Source of the DNA: Halopenitus persicus
GTDB lineage: Archaea; Halobacteriota; Halobacteria; Halobacteriales; Haloferacaceae
Reading direction: 5' to 3'
DNA length: 64,000 bases
Assembly: GCF_002355635.1 (NCBI RefSeq)
Contig: NZ_AP017558.1
Span: 1,984,001 to 2,048,000, forward strand
Every line of letters begins with the position of its first letter. The stretch's first letter is position 1. This document shows positions 51,097-58,508 of this stretch, piece after piece. A program made the position numbers and the translations under genes. The notes below the pieces were generated by a model. It saw nothing but the letters and a program-made list of their open reading frames with translations. It was not told where the DNA came from and did not search any database.

Positions 51097-52044
51097 TCAC
51101 AACCCCAGCCGGGAGCGCAGTGACCGCGTCTCGGTGCCGCATTGGTCCCGATACTCGCAGGGCGGACACCGGTCGTCCGAGACCCGCGGCGGCGGTCCGT
51201 CGATCCCGCGAGCCGTCCGCAGAGCGCGTCGATAGGCAGCCTTCGTCCGGACCGTCAGCGAGACTTCACGGACCACGCCGACTGCCGGATACTCGACGAG
51301 AACGCGGGGGATCTCCCGCTCCCGTTCCCAGGCGAGCGCCTTGGCGATCGCGACCGCGCGAACGGTCTGCGGCTCCCAGACGCCCTGTTTCGGCGGCGTT
51401 CCGGGCGAGACGAGACACGGGATCGGCGGAGCACCGGCGTCGGCATCGCCGGCGTCATCGACGGACGAGCCGACGTCGTGGTCACCGGACGGAGTGGCGG
51501 CGGCGTCGGCACCGGACGGTTCGGTGACGTCGTTTCCGGAGAGCACCTTGTGCGCGATGCCATGGCAGGACCGGCCGACCAGAAACGCCCGCGTTCGGTC
51601 CGGGTTCGCAAGCGATCGCCACGGAACCCCGAACCGTTCTGCGAGTCCGCCATCGCGAAGCGCTCGGAGCCGCTCGCGGTAGACGGCAGGATGTGGATCG
51701 ATCGGACGATCGGACAGCGCCGCATCGTCCGCCGTGGCTAACTCCGGATACCGAAACGCGAGATCGATCCGGGACCGCTGTGCGTCGGGGATCGATCGGT
51801 CCGGCTCCTGCCGCGCGTAGTAGAGCTGGCGTGGGCAGTAGGCGGCGCGCGTCAGGTCGCCGAAGGCGACCGATCCCGACGGGATGCGGTGCGATCGGTC
51901 GGGCGACGACGTTATGGCGTCCGTCGAGGTCGGACCGGCGGCATCGGACGACTGCGGAGCGTCGGTCGTCGGCGCTGCGGTCGCGGCGTCCGGGACCGTT
52001 GGGGCTGGGGGGTCGGTGTCGGGCACGGGCCGTCTGCGGCGCAT
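51097..52044 (-). CDS. Solitary Cas4-like protein with apparently lost nuclease motif
   Basis: Protein of 315 residues. Its four cysteines are placed as in Cas4/Dna2 Fe-S nucleases: one in AAYCPRQLYYARQ (about 70) and three in the C-terminal CPPCEYRDQC (about 291-300). The RecB-type helix VWEPQTVRAVAIAKALAWE is present. In the region expected to hold the metal-binding Asp and ExK it reads PIPCLVSPGTPPKQ, with no acidic residue or paired lysine. The first 55 residues and about 198-225 are low-complexity. There is no CRISPR array or other cas gene in the window. It may be an Fe-S DNA-binding protein. Confidence 0.65.
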   Translation of the reverse strand: MRRRRPVPDTDPPAPTVPDAATAAPTTDAPQSSDAAGPTSTDAITSSPDRSHRIPSGSVAFGDLTRAAYCPRQLYYARQEPDRSIPDAQRSRIDLAFRYPELATADDAALSDRPIDPHPAVYRERLRALRDGGLAERFGVPWRSLANPDRTRAFLVGRSCHGIAHKVLSGNDVTEPSGADAAATPSGDHDVGSSVDDAGDADAGAPPIPCLVSPGTPPKQGVWEPQTVRAVAIAKALAWEREREIPRVLVEYPAVGVVREVSLTVRTKAAYRRALRTARGIDGPPPRVSDDRCPPCEYRDQCGTETRSLRSRLGL

Positions 52045-52143
52045 TCCGGTATAAACCGTCGGACCGAACGAATCCTCGAACGGGACCGACCAGACGCTCG
52101 GAAGGGGCGGAAGGACGTGAGGGGAGGACGGAACGGAAAGCGA

Positions 52144-52836
52144 TTAAAAGGAGACGTCGGTCTCGATGTCCTCGGCGGCCTCACGCAGTCCGTCCTCGCG
52201 GGCGTCGGTGGCGAGCGAGCGTTCGATGTCCGCGTCGGTGAGGAGATCGCGAAACTCGTCGCGGAAGCGGTGGTTCGCCCGCATCGAGGCGACGTCGGCC
52301 GCGGCGACGCGGCGGTATCGTCGGACCGTCTCGGGGTCGCTCGACAGCTCGGCGGCCAGCTCCTCGTCCGTGGCACCTGCGAGGACGAGCCGCTTCAGCT
52401 CGTCGTACGCGAAGGGAGCCTCGCGATCGGCGTCGGTGACGAGGTGGAGATCCATCCGCGCACGGAAGACGTCCGTCCCGTCGACGTGGGGGGCGGCGTC
52501 CGCCTCGGTGTCGGCATCGGCGGCTACCTCGATGTCGGCACTGGTTCCCTCGTCGAGATCGATCGAGTCGTCGTCGACGACCGCGGCGGCGATGGCCGCG
52601 TCGGTCTCGTCGGTGAAGTGGCCCCTGACGACGTGCTCGTAGGCGGCGTCGGAAAGGGACGTCGAGAAGTCGTACCGGTCGCGCATCGTCGCGATCAGTT
52701 CGGCGAGCCGCTCCCCGACCGTCGCGTCGTCGCGGTCGAGCAGGGATCCGCGGTCGGCCGTCCGTCCCTCGGTGACCGTCTCCGATCCGGTCGCGTCGAC
52801 GAACAGGTCCCGAAGCTCCGCGGTTTTCTCGTCCAT
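52144..52836 (-). CDS. Conserved haloarchaeal hypothetical protein with HTH-like segment
   Basis: Acidic soluble protein of 230 residues with no membrane helix or cysteine. Residues 1-80 are helical (MDEKTAELRDLFVDA, GERLAELIATMRDRYDF). Residues 80-130 are an Asp/Ala-rich linker. The segment YDELKRLVLAGATDEELAAELSSDPETVRRYRRV (about 145-178) looks like a helix-turn-helix. The ATG at 52836 begins the conserved-looking part; the frame extends upstream without support. Function unknown; DNA binding is a guess from the HTH-like segment. Confidence 0.65.
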   Translation of the reverse strand: MDEKTAELRDLFVDATGSETVTEGRTADRGSLLDRDDATVGERLAELIATMRDRYDFSTSLSDAAYEHVVRGHFTDETDAAIAAAVVDDDSIDLDEGTSADIEVAADADTEADAAPHVDGTDVFRARMDLHLVTDADREAPFAYDELKRLVLAGATDEELAAELSSDPETVRRYRRVAAADVASMRANHRFRDEFRDLLTDADIERSLATDAREDGLREAAEDIETDVSF

Positions 52837-52917
52837 ACGGCGGAACGAACGGGACAGGGAACCAAAAGCGTGTCCCCCCTGGAACGACCGGGTCACGGGG
52901 CGACGAAACCGGCAAGG

Positions 52918-53150
52918 GATACTCTTCGAGCCTTCTTGAAAGAAGTCTCCGTATGGAGGGGATACGTCACCTCGCCCTGAAGTCGGGGACGCTGAACGTG
53001 AATGACGGCACTCGCCTGCCGACCGATAGGGTCGGCCAGAACGGGAGTCCACCGACAAGCTCCGCCCTTGAGTGCGGAGGAGGTGACACGTGAACTGCCT
53101 CGGAGTCAAGCCCCGAGGCACTCGCCTTGTTATCTGTGGATCTCGTTAAC
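52918..53150 (+). mobile_element. Probable IS200/IS605-derived scar or PATE/MITE-like element
   Basis: About 230 nt of atypical sequence. A short hairpin CTTCTT-GA-AAGAAG lies at 52932-52945. An in-frame 46-codon piece (52953-53093) resembles the C-terminal tail of haloarchaeal IS1341-type TnpB, with DGTRLPTDRVGQNGSPP as the telling part. Right of its stop is an 8-bp hairpin TGCCTCGG - 9 nt - CCGAGGCA at 53096-53120, as at IS605 right ends. No TnpA, RuvC or zinc-finger part of TnpB remains. Non-autonomous palindrome-associated elements of this origin are known in haloarchaea. Confidence 0.45.
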
Positions 53151-53253
53151 CGGCTGTTTCGGTCAAGAAAATGTCTGTCGGATAGGATTCCAACAGAGCC
53201 GTGGACTAGTATCTCCCTCATACTTTACCGTGGGAGGCCATCTATCATTCAGT

Positions 53254-53664
53254 ATGCAGACACAACGAGCGACCGGTAGCGTACTTCTCGGCGCGGTCGT
53301 CTCGATCATCGCGGGCTTTCTGCCATTCGTGTCGTTCGTCGCACCATTGCTTGGCGGCGGCGTTGCGGGATACTTCCACCGCACCGGGCTGCGAGAGGGC
53401 GCAGGTGCAGGCGCACTTATGGGCGTATTTCTCTCTCTCCTCGGGGTAGTGCTCCAGATATTGGGGCCCGTTCTCCCTGCGTTCCCTGCAGCAGTCGTCC
53501 TCGGTCCGTGGGCACGTGGATTTGGACTCGGCATGTTGGATAGTATCGTCGCGATCATCGCCGCGAGCGCGATTTTACTCGTGATCGTCGGCGCAGTTGG
53601 CGGTGCCATCGGGGGCGCCCTCGCCGGGCGGCGAACACAGCAGACAAACGAAACAGTTGGATAG
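53254..53664 (+). CDS. DUF5518-like small membrane protein
   Basis: Membrane protein of 136 residues with three to four hydrophobic helices. The Gly-rich first pair (GFLPFVSFVAPLLGGGVAGYF, split by a short loop) and the following REGAGAGALMGVF match the haloarchaeal DUF5518 family of unknown function. Codon use is less GC-rich than the genome average. A CTTTACC element lies about 28 nt upstream. It directly precedes the Tat lipoprotein gene, whose ATG follows this stop with no gap. Confidence 0.75.
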   Translation: MQTQRATGSVLLGAVVSIIAGFLPFVSFVAPLLGGGVAGYFHRTGLREGAGAGALMGVFLSLLGVVLQILGPVLPAFPAAVVLGPWARGFGLGMLDSIVAIIAASAILLVIVGAVGGAIGGALAGRRTQQTNETVG

Positions 53665-54615
53665 ATGCCGATGCCACGAGCCAGCCAGGTCAACATAAAT
53701 AAGCAGTCCCGCCGCCGCTTCTTGAAAACGGTCGGAGCGACGCTATCCGTCGCGACCAGTACCGCGCTCGCAGGTTGCCAGGGACGTCCGTTCGGACCGG
53801 GCGCTAATTCCGCGTACTATCATGCATACGGGCCGTCACTGGATGTCGACTATGACACTGTTATGGACGCAGCCCGGGATGCAGGGTATACTGTTGACGA
53901 GCCGTACTACGTCGGAACGAAAGAGCCGGAAAGCGGGATCCATCCTGCTGGTCTTCCTGACCTTGACGACCGGTTCGGTCCCGACTACCGGGTGATGGGC
54001 GCGACGTTCTTCTATACACAACCGATTTTTCTCGAACTCTGGTTCGCAGCCGGAGACGAGCCGGTGACAGCATCAGTCTTCGACGACAGTTCCATGAGTG
54101 GCGATTTCGACGTCACGAGTTTGCCACCCGCCGACTGGTTAGTACCGCGATTGACCCTCGCCTTCGAGATGGATGATGCTCGGGCACGCGAGTATGTCGA
54201 GATGCTCAAGGACGCAATCAACGACGGCACGGATATCCCATCGGTCGAGGTCACAGAGGAGCCGGCGTTTTCCCGCACATATGAATCACTGACCGACGAG
54301 GCCACTGAGAGTAGTGGTTCAGAAACTTACGGGGATGGCTGGTACAAAATGACGTTCGTCCGCGAGGGAATTCGGTTGGCGACCATCGATCTCGTCGTCC
54401 AGAGCATGAAGATCAACCACCGCCGTGGGGAACACACCTATACAACCAAGCTCGACCGACTCGGTGGGTTCAACCTCAGGATCGAACTCCCGCCTCAGGA
54501 GGATATCCCCGAAGACGAGTACCAGGGGGTGTTCCGACAGATGTTCTCCGACATTGGGCTTCCGCCTGAGATAATTAATGACCTTACCTTCGAGTATACG
54601 CCCACCGTCTGGTGA
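53665..54615 (+). CDS. Predicted Tat-exported lipoprotein of unknown function
   Basis: Protein of 316 residues with a Tat signal (SRRRFLKTVGATLSVA) and a lipobox LAGC with Cys38, so it should be exported folded and anchored by lipid. The mature part is acidic, with no cysteine after Cys38, and contains an Asp/Glu-rich segment around 205-225. No enzymatic motif is recognised. The ATG abuts the stop of the DUF5518 gene, so they form a two-gene unit. Codon use is AT-richer than the neighbours, and an insertion-sequence scar lies upstream, both hinting at lateral acquisition. Confidence 0.75.
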   Translation: MPMPRASQVNINKQSRRRFLKTVGATLSVATSTALAGCQGRPFGPGANSAYYHAYGPSLDVDYDTVMDAARDAGYTVDEPYYVGTKEPESGIHPAGLPDLDDRFGPDYRVMGATFFYTQPIFLELWFAAGDEPVTASVFDDSSMSGDFDVTSLPPADWLVPRLTLAFEMDDARAREYVEMLKDAINDGTDIPSVEVTEEPAFSRTYESLTDEATESSGSETYGDGWYKMTFVREGIRLATIDLVVQSMKINHRRGEHTYTTKLDRLGGFNLRIELPPQEDIPEDEYQGVFRQMFSDIGLPPEIINDLTFEYTPTVW

Positions 54616-54624
54616 CAGACGAAT

Positions 54625-54927
54625 CTATTCGGAGTCGTTCAACTCGCGTGTTCGTCTGACCGCCGACCGGACGGTCAACGCGATCGTCACGAGCATCCCG
54701 CAGGTCACCGCCAGCACGACCGCGAGCAGCAGGAACCACCCCTCCGGTCCGATCACCGGATACTCGCGCGTTCCGGTGAAGGGGCCGAACGGCTCGAGCA
54801 GCCGAAACAGATACGCCCCGATCCCGACCGCGAGACCGACGCCGCCGCCGATCGTGGCGTTCCGTCGAACGTCCAGCGCCGTGAAGAAGGCCGACAGCGA
54901 CGCCCCCCCGGGTCGTTTCTCGCTCAC
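54625..54927 (-). CDS. Small two-helix haloarchaeal membrane protein
   Basis: Protein of 100 residues, starting at a GTG (MSEKRPGG when initiated). Two strong hydrophobic helices lie at about 27-45 and 63-86, separated by PFGPFTGTREYPVIGPEGW. It resembles a conserved haloarchaeal membrane family (DUF7536-type). The ORF opens further upstream to 55071, but that part is Arg-rich and antisense to the PfkB gene 5' region. Function unknown. Confidence 0.7.
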   Translation of the reverse strand: MSEKRPGGASLSAFFTALDVRRNATIGGGVGLAVGIGAYLFRLLEPFGPFTGTREYPVIGPEGWFLLLAVVLAVTCGMLVTIALTVRSAVRRTRELNDSE

Positions 54928-55062
54928 GTCCGGCCCTACCCGATGCTCGAGTATAGGTCCGTCGACGATTCCGCGCCGCCGCGGACGAACGTGCTCGTCC
55001 GTGCGGTGGGCCCGACGTCGAGCGCCACCACCCAAGTGGTCGCCCGCCGAATCGGCCACGTG

Positions 55063-56187
55063 ATGGGTCACCGGCCAGGGACGCGATCAGCCTATGGAGA
55101 TCTTCGCCGTCGGTTGCGCGGGGGGCCGCCCGGCGTCTCGATCACCGCGCTGCCGGACGGCTCGATCGACGTCCGCTGCCGGGTCGAGTTCGGCGCCGGC
55201 GGGGTCGTGCGCTCCCGCGAACGGTTCGGCGAGGCGATCGCCTCCGGCGCCCACAAGTCGGCTCGCCTGGTCCCGACCGCCCGCGACCCCGGCGGACAGG
55301 CGGTGAACCTCGCGCTCGGGGCTCGCGCGCTCGGAGCCGACGTTCGCCTCCTCGGCCACCTCGACGCCGAGGGGATGCCCCCGTTTCCGTTCCCGACCCA
55401 CTCCTTCGGGGTGCCGGCGACCGTCCACCTCCTCGAGTTCGCGGACGAGACGGTAATGCTGGCCGAGGAGTCCCCCGATCTCAGGTCCTGGGGATATTCC
55501 GAGCTATCGGCCGCGGTCGACGCGATGGACCGACCGCTCTCCGCCGACGTCGTCTGTTGGGGTAACTGGGTGTCCGTTCCCCGCACCACCGCGACCCTGC
55601 GGACCCTCGCCGATCGACGGGACTCGCTGCCGGGAACGCTCCTGGTCGACCCGGGCGATCTCGTCGATAGCGATCCCGACGCGATCCGGGACCTGTTCGA
55701 CGCCCTGGCGGCCCTCGAGTCGGTGACCGACGTCGTGTTCAACGCCAACCGTCGGGAGATCCGCGCGTGTGCAGCGGTTCTCGATCCCCCGATTCGGACG
55801 TCGGAGGACGGAGTTCGGGCGGATCCATCCGATCCCCGATCGGTCGAGATCGCCACCGCCGACGACGAGACCCAGCTCCGATCCCTTCGAGCCGCGACGG
55901 GACTCTCCGGCGTCGTGATGCACGCGGCCGACCGCGCCGTTATGACGACGACGGACCGCGAGTCGGTCGTCGCGGTTCCCAACCTCGAGACGGGACCACC
56001 GGTTCGCTGGACGGGCGGCGGGGACCGGTTCGGCGCCGGACTCGCGGTCGGACTCGGGGCGGGCTGGCCGCTCGAGACGGCGCTCGCCTGCGGCAACGCG
56101 GCCGCGTCCTACTACCTCACGCACGACCGTACCGGCGGGGCGGACGACCTCGCCGCGTTCCTCGCGGACGCTGCCCCGCCGAACTAG
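55063..56187 (+). CDS. PfkB/ribokinase-family sugar kinase
   Basis: Protein of 374 residues with a ribokinase-like fold. DPGGQAVNLALGARALGADVRLLGHLD (about 76-102) is the N-terminal substrate-binding PfkB motif. The C-terminal RWTGGGDRFGAGLAVGLGAGW (about 315-335) has the anion hole and catalytic Asp, with Gly-Gly-Gly-Asp-Arg in place of the usual GAGD. The start is uncertain; the ATG at 55063 precedes YGDLRRRLRG, which looks like the first helix. The frame extends upstream to 54943. Sugar substrate not assignable. Confidence 0.78.
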   Translation: MGHRPGTRSAYGDLRRRLRGGPPGVSITALPDGSIDVRCRVEFGAGGVVRSRERFGEAIASGAHKSARLVPTARDPGGQAVNLALGARALGADVRLLGHLDAEGMPPFPFPTHSFGVPATVHLLEFADETVMLAEESPDLRSWGYSELSAAVDAMDRPLSADVVCWGNWVSVPRTTATLRTLADRRDSLPGTLLVDPGDLVDSDPDAIRDLFDALAALESVTDVVFNANRREIRACAAVLDPPIRTSEDGVRADPSDPRSVEIATADDETQLRSLRAATGLSGVVMHAADRAVMTTTDRESVVAVPNLETGPPVRWTGGGDRFGAGLAVGLGAGWPLETALACGNAAASYYLTHDRTGGADDLAAFLADAAPPN

Positions 56188-56203
56188 CCCGAGTCACCCG
56201 TGA

Positions 56204-57013
56204 CTAGAACGGCGAGGACGTGCCGTCGTCCCGGCTTTCGTTCCCGTCCACGTCGTCGGTGTCGGCGCCTGCGTCGGCGTACACCCCGGTCGAGTCGGCG
56301 ACCCGATCGAGCCGGTCGGCGAGCGCCGACCCGAGATCGTAGGTGTCGCGGACGGTCCGTGCCAGGACGCCGTCGTCGTCGAACGCGACGAGCACGGCGA
56401 CGAACGCGTACGCAGTCGGCCGCAACAGGAACACGCCTCTGGCGGCACCGTCGCCGAGGCGCTCGTTGACGCGGGCGATCAGCGGTTCGATCGGGACCCG
56501 GCCGCGTTCGAGCTCGGCGAGGGTGTCCCGGTCGGACCCGTCGGGGAACAGGTAGAGCGCGCCGTTCGGCTCGCCGTCCTGGCCGCGAGTGGTCGTCGAC
56601 ACCACCGACTCGCCGGCGGCGCGCGCTCCCTCCCACGCCTCCGTCGCCGCCTCGAACATCCCCGTGACGTCGTCGGCGACGTAGATCCGCGTCCGGCGAA
56701 CGACGTCGTACTCGAGAAACCGAGCGGTACCGTCCGTCCAACCGATCGTCGCGTCGACGACGAATCCGGGCTCGAGAGCGGTCGTATCGGCTGCGTGATC
56801 CCCCTCGATCAACAACGGCGCGTACGCCTCGGCCGCGTCCGGGTCGTCCGGCGCGACCGGGTCGTCCGGGAGCTCGATCACGGTGAACGACGCTGTGGGG
56901 CCCCCCACGTCGGGCTCGGGACCATCCGACTCGGGACCATCCGACCCGGGGCCGCCGCTTCCCGTGCCGACGCGTCGTTGCACGCGAAACCGTCCCGACG
57001 TCGTCGGTTCCAT
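56204..57013 (-). CDS. Conserved haloarchaeal hypothetical protein (DUF6663-like)
   Basis: Soluble protein of 269 residues without cysteines. It opens with MEPTTSGRFRVQRR, then a 15-bp tandem repeat encodes SDGPE copies (about 22-33), followed by beta-rich sequence (FTVIELPDDPVAPD, GFVVDATIGW, FLEYDVVRRTRIYVAD) and a helical C-terminal half (LIARVNERLGDGAARG). It resembles DUF6663 proteins of unknown function. It is divergent from the methyltransferase gene, with 137 nt between starts. Confidence 0.7.
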   Translation of the reverse strand: MEPTTSGRFRVQRRVGTGSGGPGSDGPESDGPEPDVGGPTASFTVIELPDDPVAPDDPDAAEAYAPLLIEGDHAADTTALEPGFVVDATIGWTDGTARFLEYDVVRRTRIYVADDVTGMFEAATEAWEGARAAGESVVSTTTRGQDGEPNGALYLFPDGSDRDTLAELERGRVPIEPLIARVNERLGDGAARGVFLLRPTAYAFVAVLVAFDDDGVLARTVRDTYDLGSALADRLDRVADSTGVYADAGADTDDVDGNESRDDGTSSPF

Positions 57014-57150
57014 GTCCGAACCCAACCGGTCCGTTCTGATAAGCCGGTTGATCCGGGACCGGGCGTGTTGCTGCTCCAGGCGTCCGCCGCGTCGGTTCGC
57101 GGCCCGGATCCGCATCGTTATGGGGGCGCAGGTCGAACGGGTCGCCACGA

Positions 57151-57774
57151 ATGGGACTTCTGGAGGACAAGGGTCGCGCGCGGCTCTTCTACAAGTATCT
57201 CTCGACGGTGTACGACCGGATCAACCCCTTCGTGTGGGACGAGCGGATGCGCACGGAGGCGCTCGACTGGCTCGATCCCGCCGCCGACGACCGCGTCCTC
57301 GACGTCGGGTGCGGAACCGGCTTCGGGACCGAGGGGCTGTTGGAGCGCACCGACGACGTGCACGCGCTCGACCAGAGCGTCCACCAGATGGAGAAGGCGT
57401 TCGCCAAGTTCGGCACTCGCGACCGCGTGAAGTTCTATCGCGGCGACGCCGAACGGCTTCCGTTCGCCGACGACACCTTCGACGCCGTCTGGTCGTCGGG
57501 ATCGATCGAGTACTGGCCGCATCCGGTCGCCGGACTCCGGGAGATCCGACGCGTCGCCAAGCCCGGGGCGACCGTCCTCGTCGTCGGGCCTGACTACCCG
57601 AACTCCCGGCTGCTCCAGCGGCTCGCCGACGCGATCATGCTCTTCTATGACGCAGAGGAGGCCGACCGGATGTTCGAGGAGGCGGGCTATGAGACCTACG
57701 AGCACCACATCCAGCAGGCCAAACCCGGCAGTCCCAAGGCGATCACGACGGTCGCCACCGTCCCCGATCGATAG
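57151..57774 (+). CDS. Class I SAM methyltransferase, menaquinone-biosynthesis-like
   Basis: Methyltransferase of 207 residues. Motif I is VLDVGCGTGFGTEG (about 49-62), the acidic residue of motif II is in HALDQS, motif post-I is GDAERLPFADDTFDAVWSSGSIEYW, and VVGPDYPNSRLLQRLAD closes the core. The N-terminal YKYLSTVYDRINPFVWDERMR resembles plastoquinone/menaquinone methyltransferases (MenG, MPBQ type), so a quinone ring substrate is likely. Haloarchaea make menaquinone-8. Not part of a visible men cluster here. Confidence 0.82.
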   Translation: MGLLEDKGRARLFYKYLSTVYDRINPFVWDERMRTEALDWLDPAADDRVLDVGCGTGFGTEGLLERTDDVHALDQSVHQMEKAFAKFGTRDRVKFYRGDAERLPFADDTFDAVWSSGSIEYWPHPVAGLREIRRVAKPGATVLVVGPDYPNSRLLQRLADAIMLFYDAEEADRMFEEAGYETYEHHIQQAKPGSPKAITTVATVPDR

Positions 57775-57839
57775 GCTCAGCCGCCCCACCCATCCGCTGT
57801 ACTCGGTCTCAGCCGTACTGCCGCTACGGTCCGTCAGCC

Positions 57840-58460
57840 TTACGCTGCCGTCGCCGTCAGCCTTGCGACCGGTTGTTCGCCGTCGAACACCCGTAGCTCG
57901 ACGGTCGATCCCGGCTCCGGGACGGGATCGTTGGTTCCGGCGATCCGGAACGACGCGCGTTCCCCCGGCCCGAGCGTCGTCGTTCCCGCGCTGTTGAACG
58001 CGCCGGTCGGTCCGGGTTCGTAGCCGGCTGCCGAGAAGAACGGCACGGGCGGCTGCTCCCGCAGGGGATCCCCGTCAACCCGGATCCGGATCCGCAGGTC
58101 GGGAATCGACAACGCGTCGCCGCCGCGGTTGGTCAGCGTGACCGTCCGGTCCTGGACCGACAGCGACAGCGTCGCGGTCGGCGCGGGATCGATCGGGTCG
58201 ACCGCGCCGGTGACGAGCACCGCGGAGCCGCCGGCAAGCACCGTCGTGAGGAGTATCAGAAGGACGACGCCGATCGGGGCGAACGCGCGATCGGACCGGA
58301 TCGGCGATCGCGGCCCCTCACTGCTCGGCCGTCGTTCGTCACGCACCTCCGTTCGTCGTTCGTCACGCACCTCCGTTCGTCGTTCGCGATCGCCCGCCGG
58401 ATGCGGTCGGTCAGTCGGTCCCGATCGTCGGCCGTCGGTGAGTCGGATGGACGGGATCAT
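57840..58460 (-). CDS. Archaeal type IV pilin/archaellin-like protein
   Basis: Protein of 206 residues. After a charged N-terminal region with a doubled RTEVRDER octapeptide, residues 54-80 read SDRAFAPIGVVLLILLTTVLAG, close to the pilin N-terminal domain (normally AVSPVIGVILM). A class III signal peptide would be cut by PibD before the hydrophobic helix. The remainder is an extracellular beta-sandwich-like domain (ATLSLSVQDRTVTLTNRGGDALSI, LRIRIRVDGDPL). The signal peptide is abnormally long with the chosen start; a start near residue 50 is possible. Convergent with the methyltransferase gene. Confidence 0.65.
   Translation of the reverse strand: MIPSIRLTDGRRSGPTDRPHPAGDRERRTEVRDERRTEVRDERRPSSEGPRSPIRSDRAFAPIGVVLLILLTTVLAGGSAVLVTGAVDPIDPAPTATLSLSVQDRTVTLTNRGGDALSIPDLRIRIRVDGDPLREQPPVPFFSAAGYEPGPTGAFNSAGTTTLGPGERASFRIAGTNDPVPEPGSTVELRVFDGEQPVARLTATAA
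58355..58378. repeat. In-frame 24-bp tandem repeat
   Basis: The 24-bp unit starting GTCGTTCGTCACGCACCTCC is present at 58331-58354 and 58355-58378, with a further partial copy, and encodes the doubled RTEVRDER in the pilin-like protein. Confidence 0.85.
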
Positions 58461-58508
58461 ACGCCGTCTGCGTCGACTTCCGTCTAAAACCCTCGGAGGG
58501 ATTCGGGC

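Noticed and set aside
51097-52044. Evidence for a CRISPR-Cas locus from the Cas4-like gene
   Set aside because: No repeats-spacers or other cas genes within the window; the protein lacks the nuclease motif and its neighbours are unrelated.
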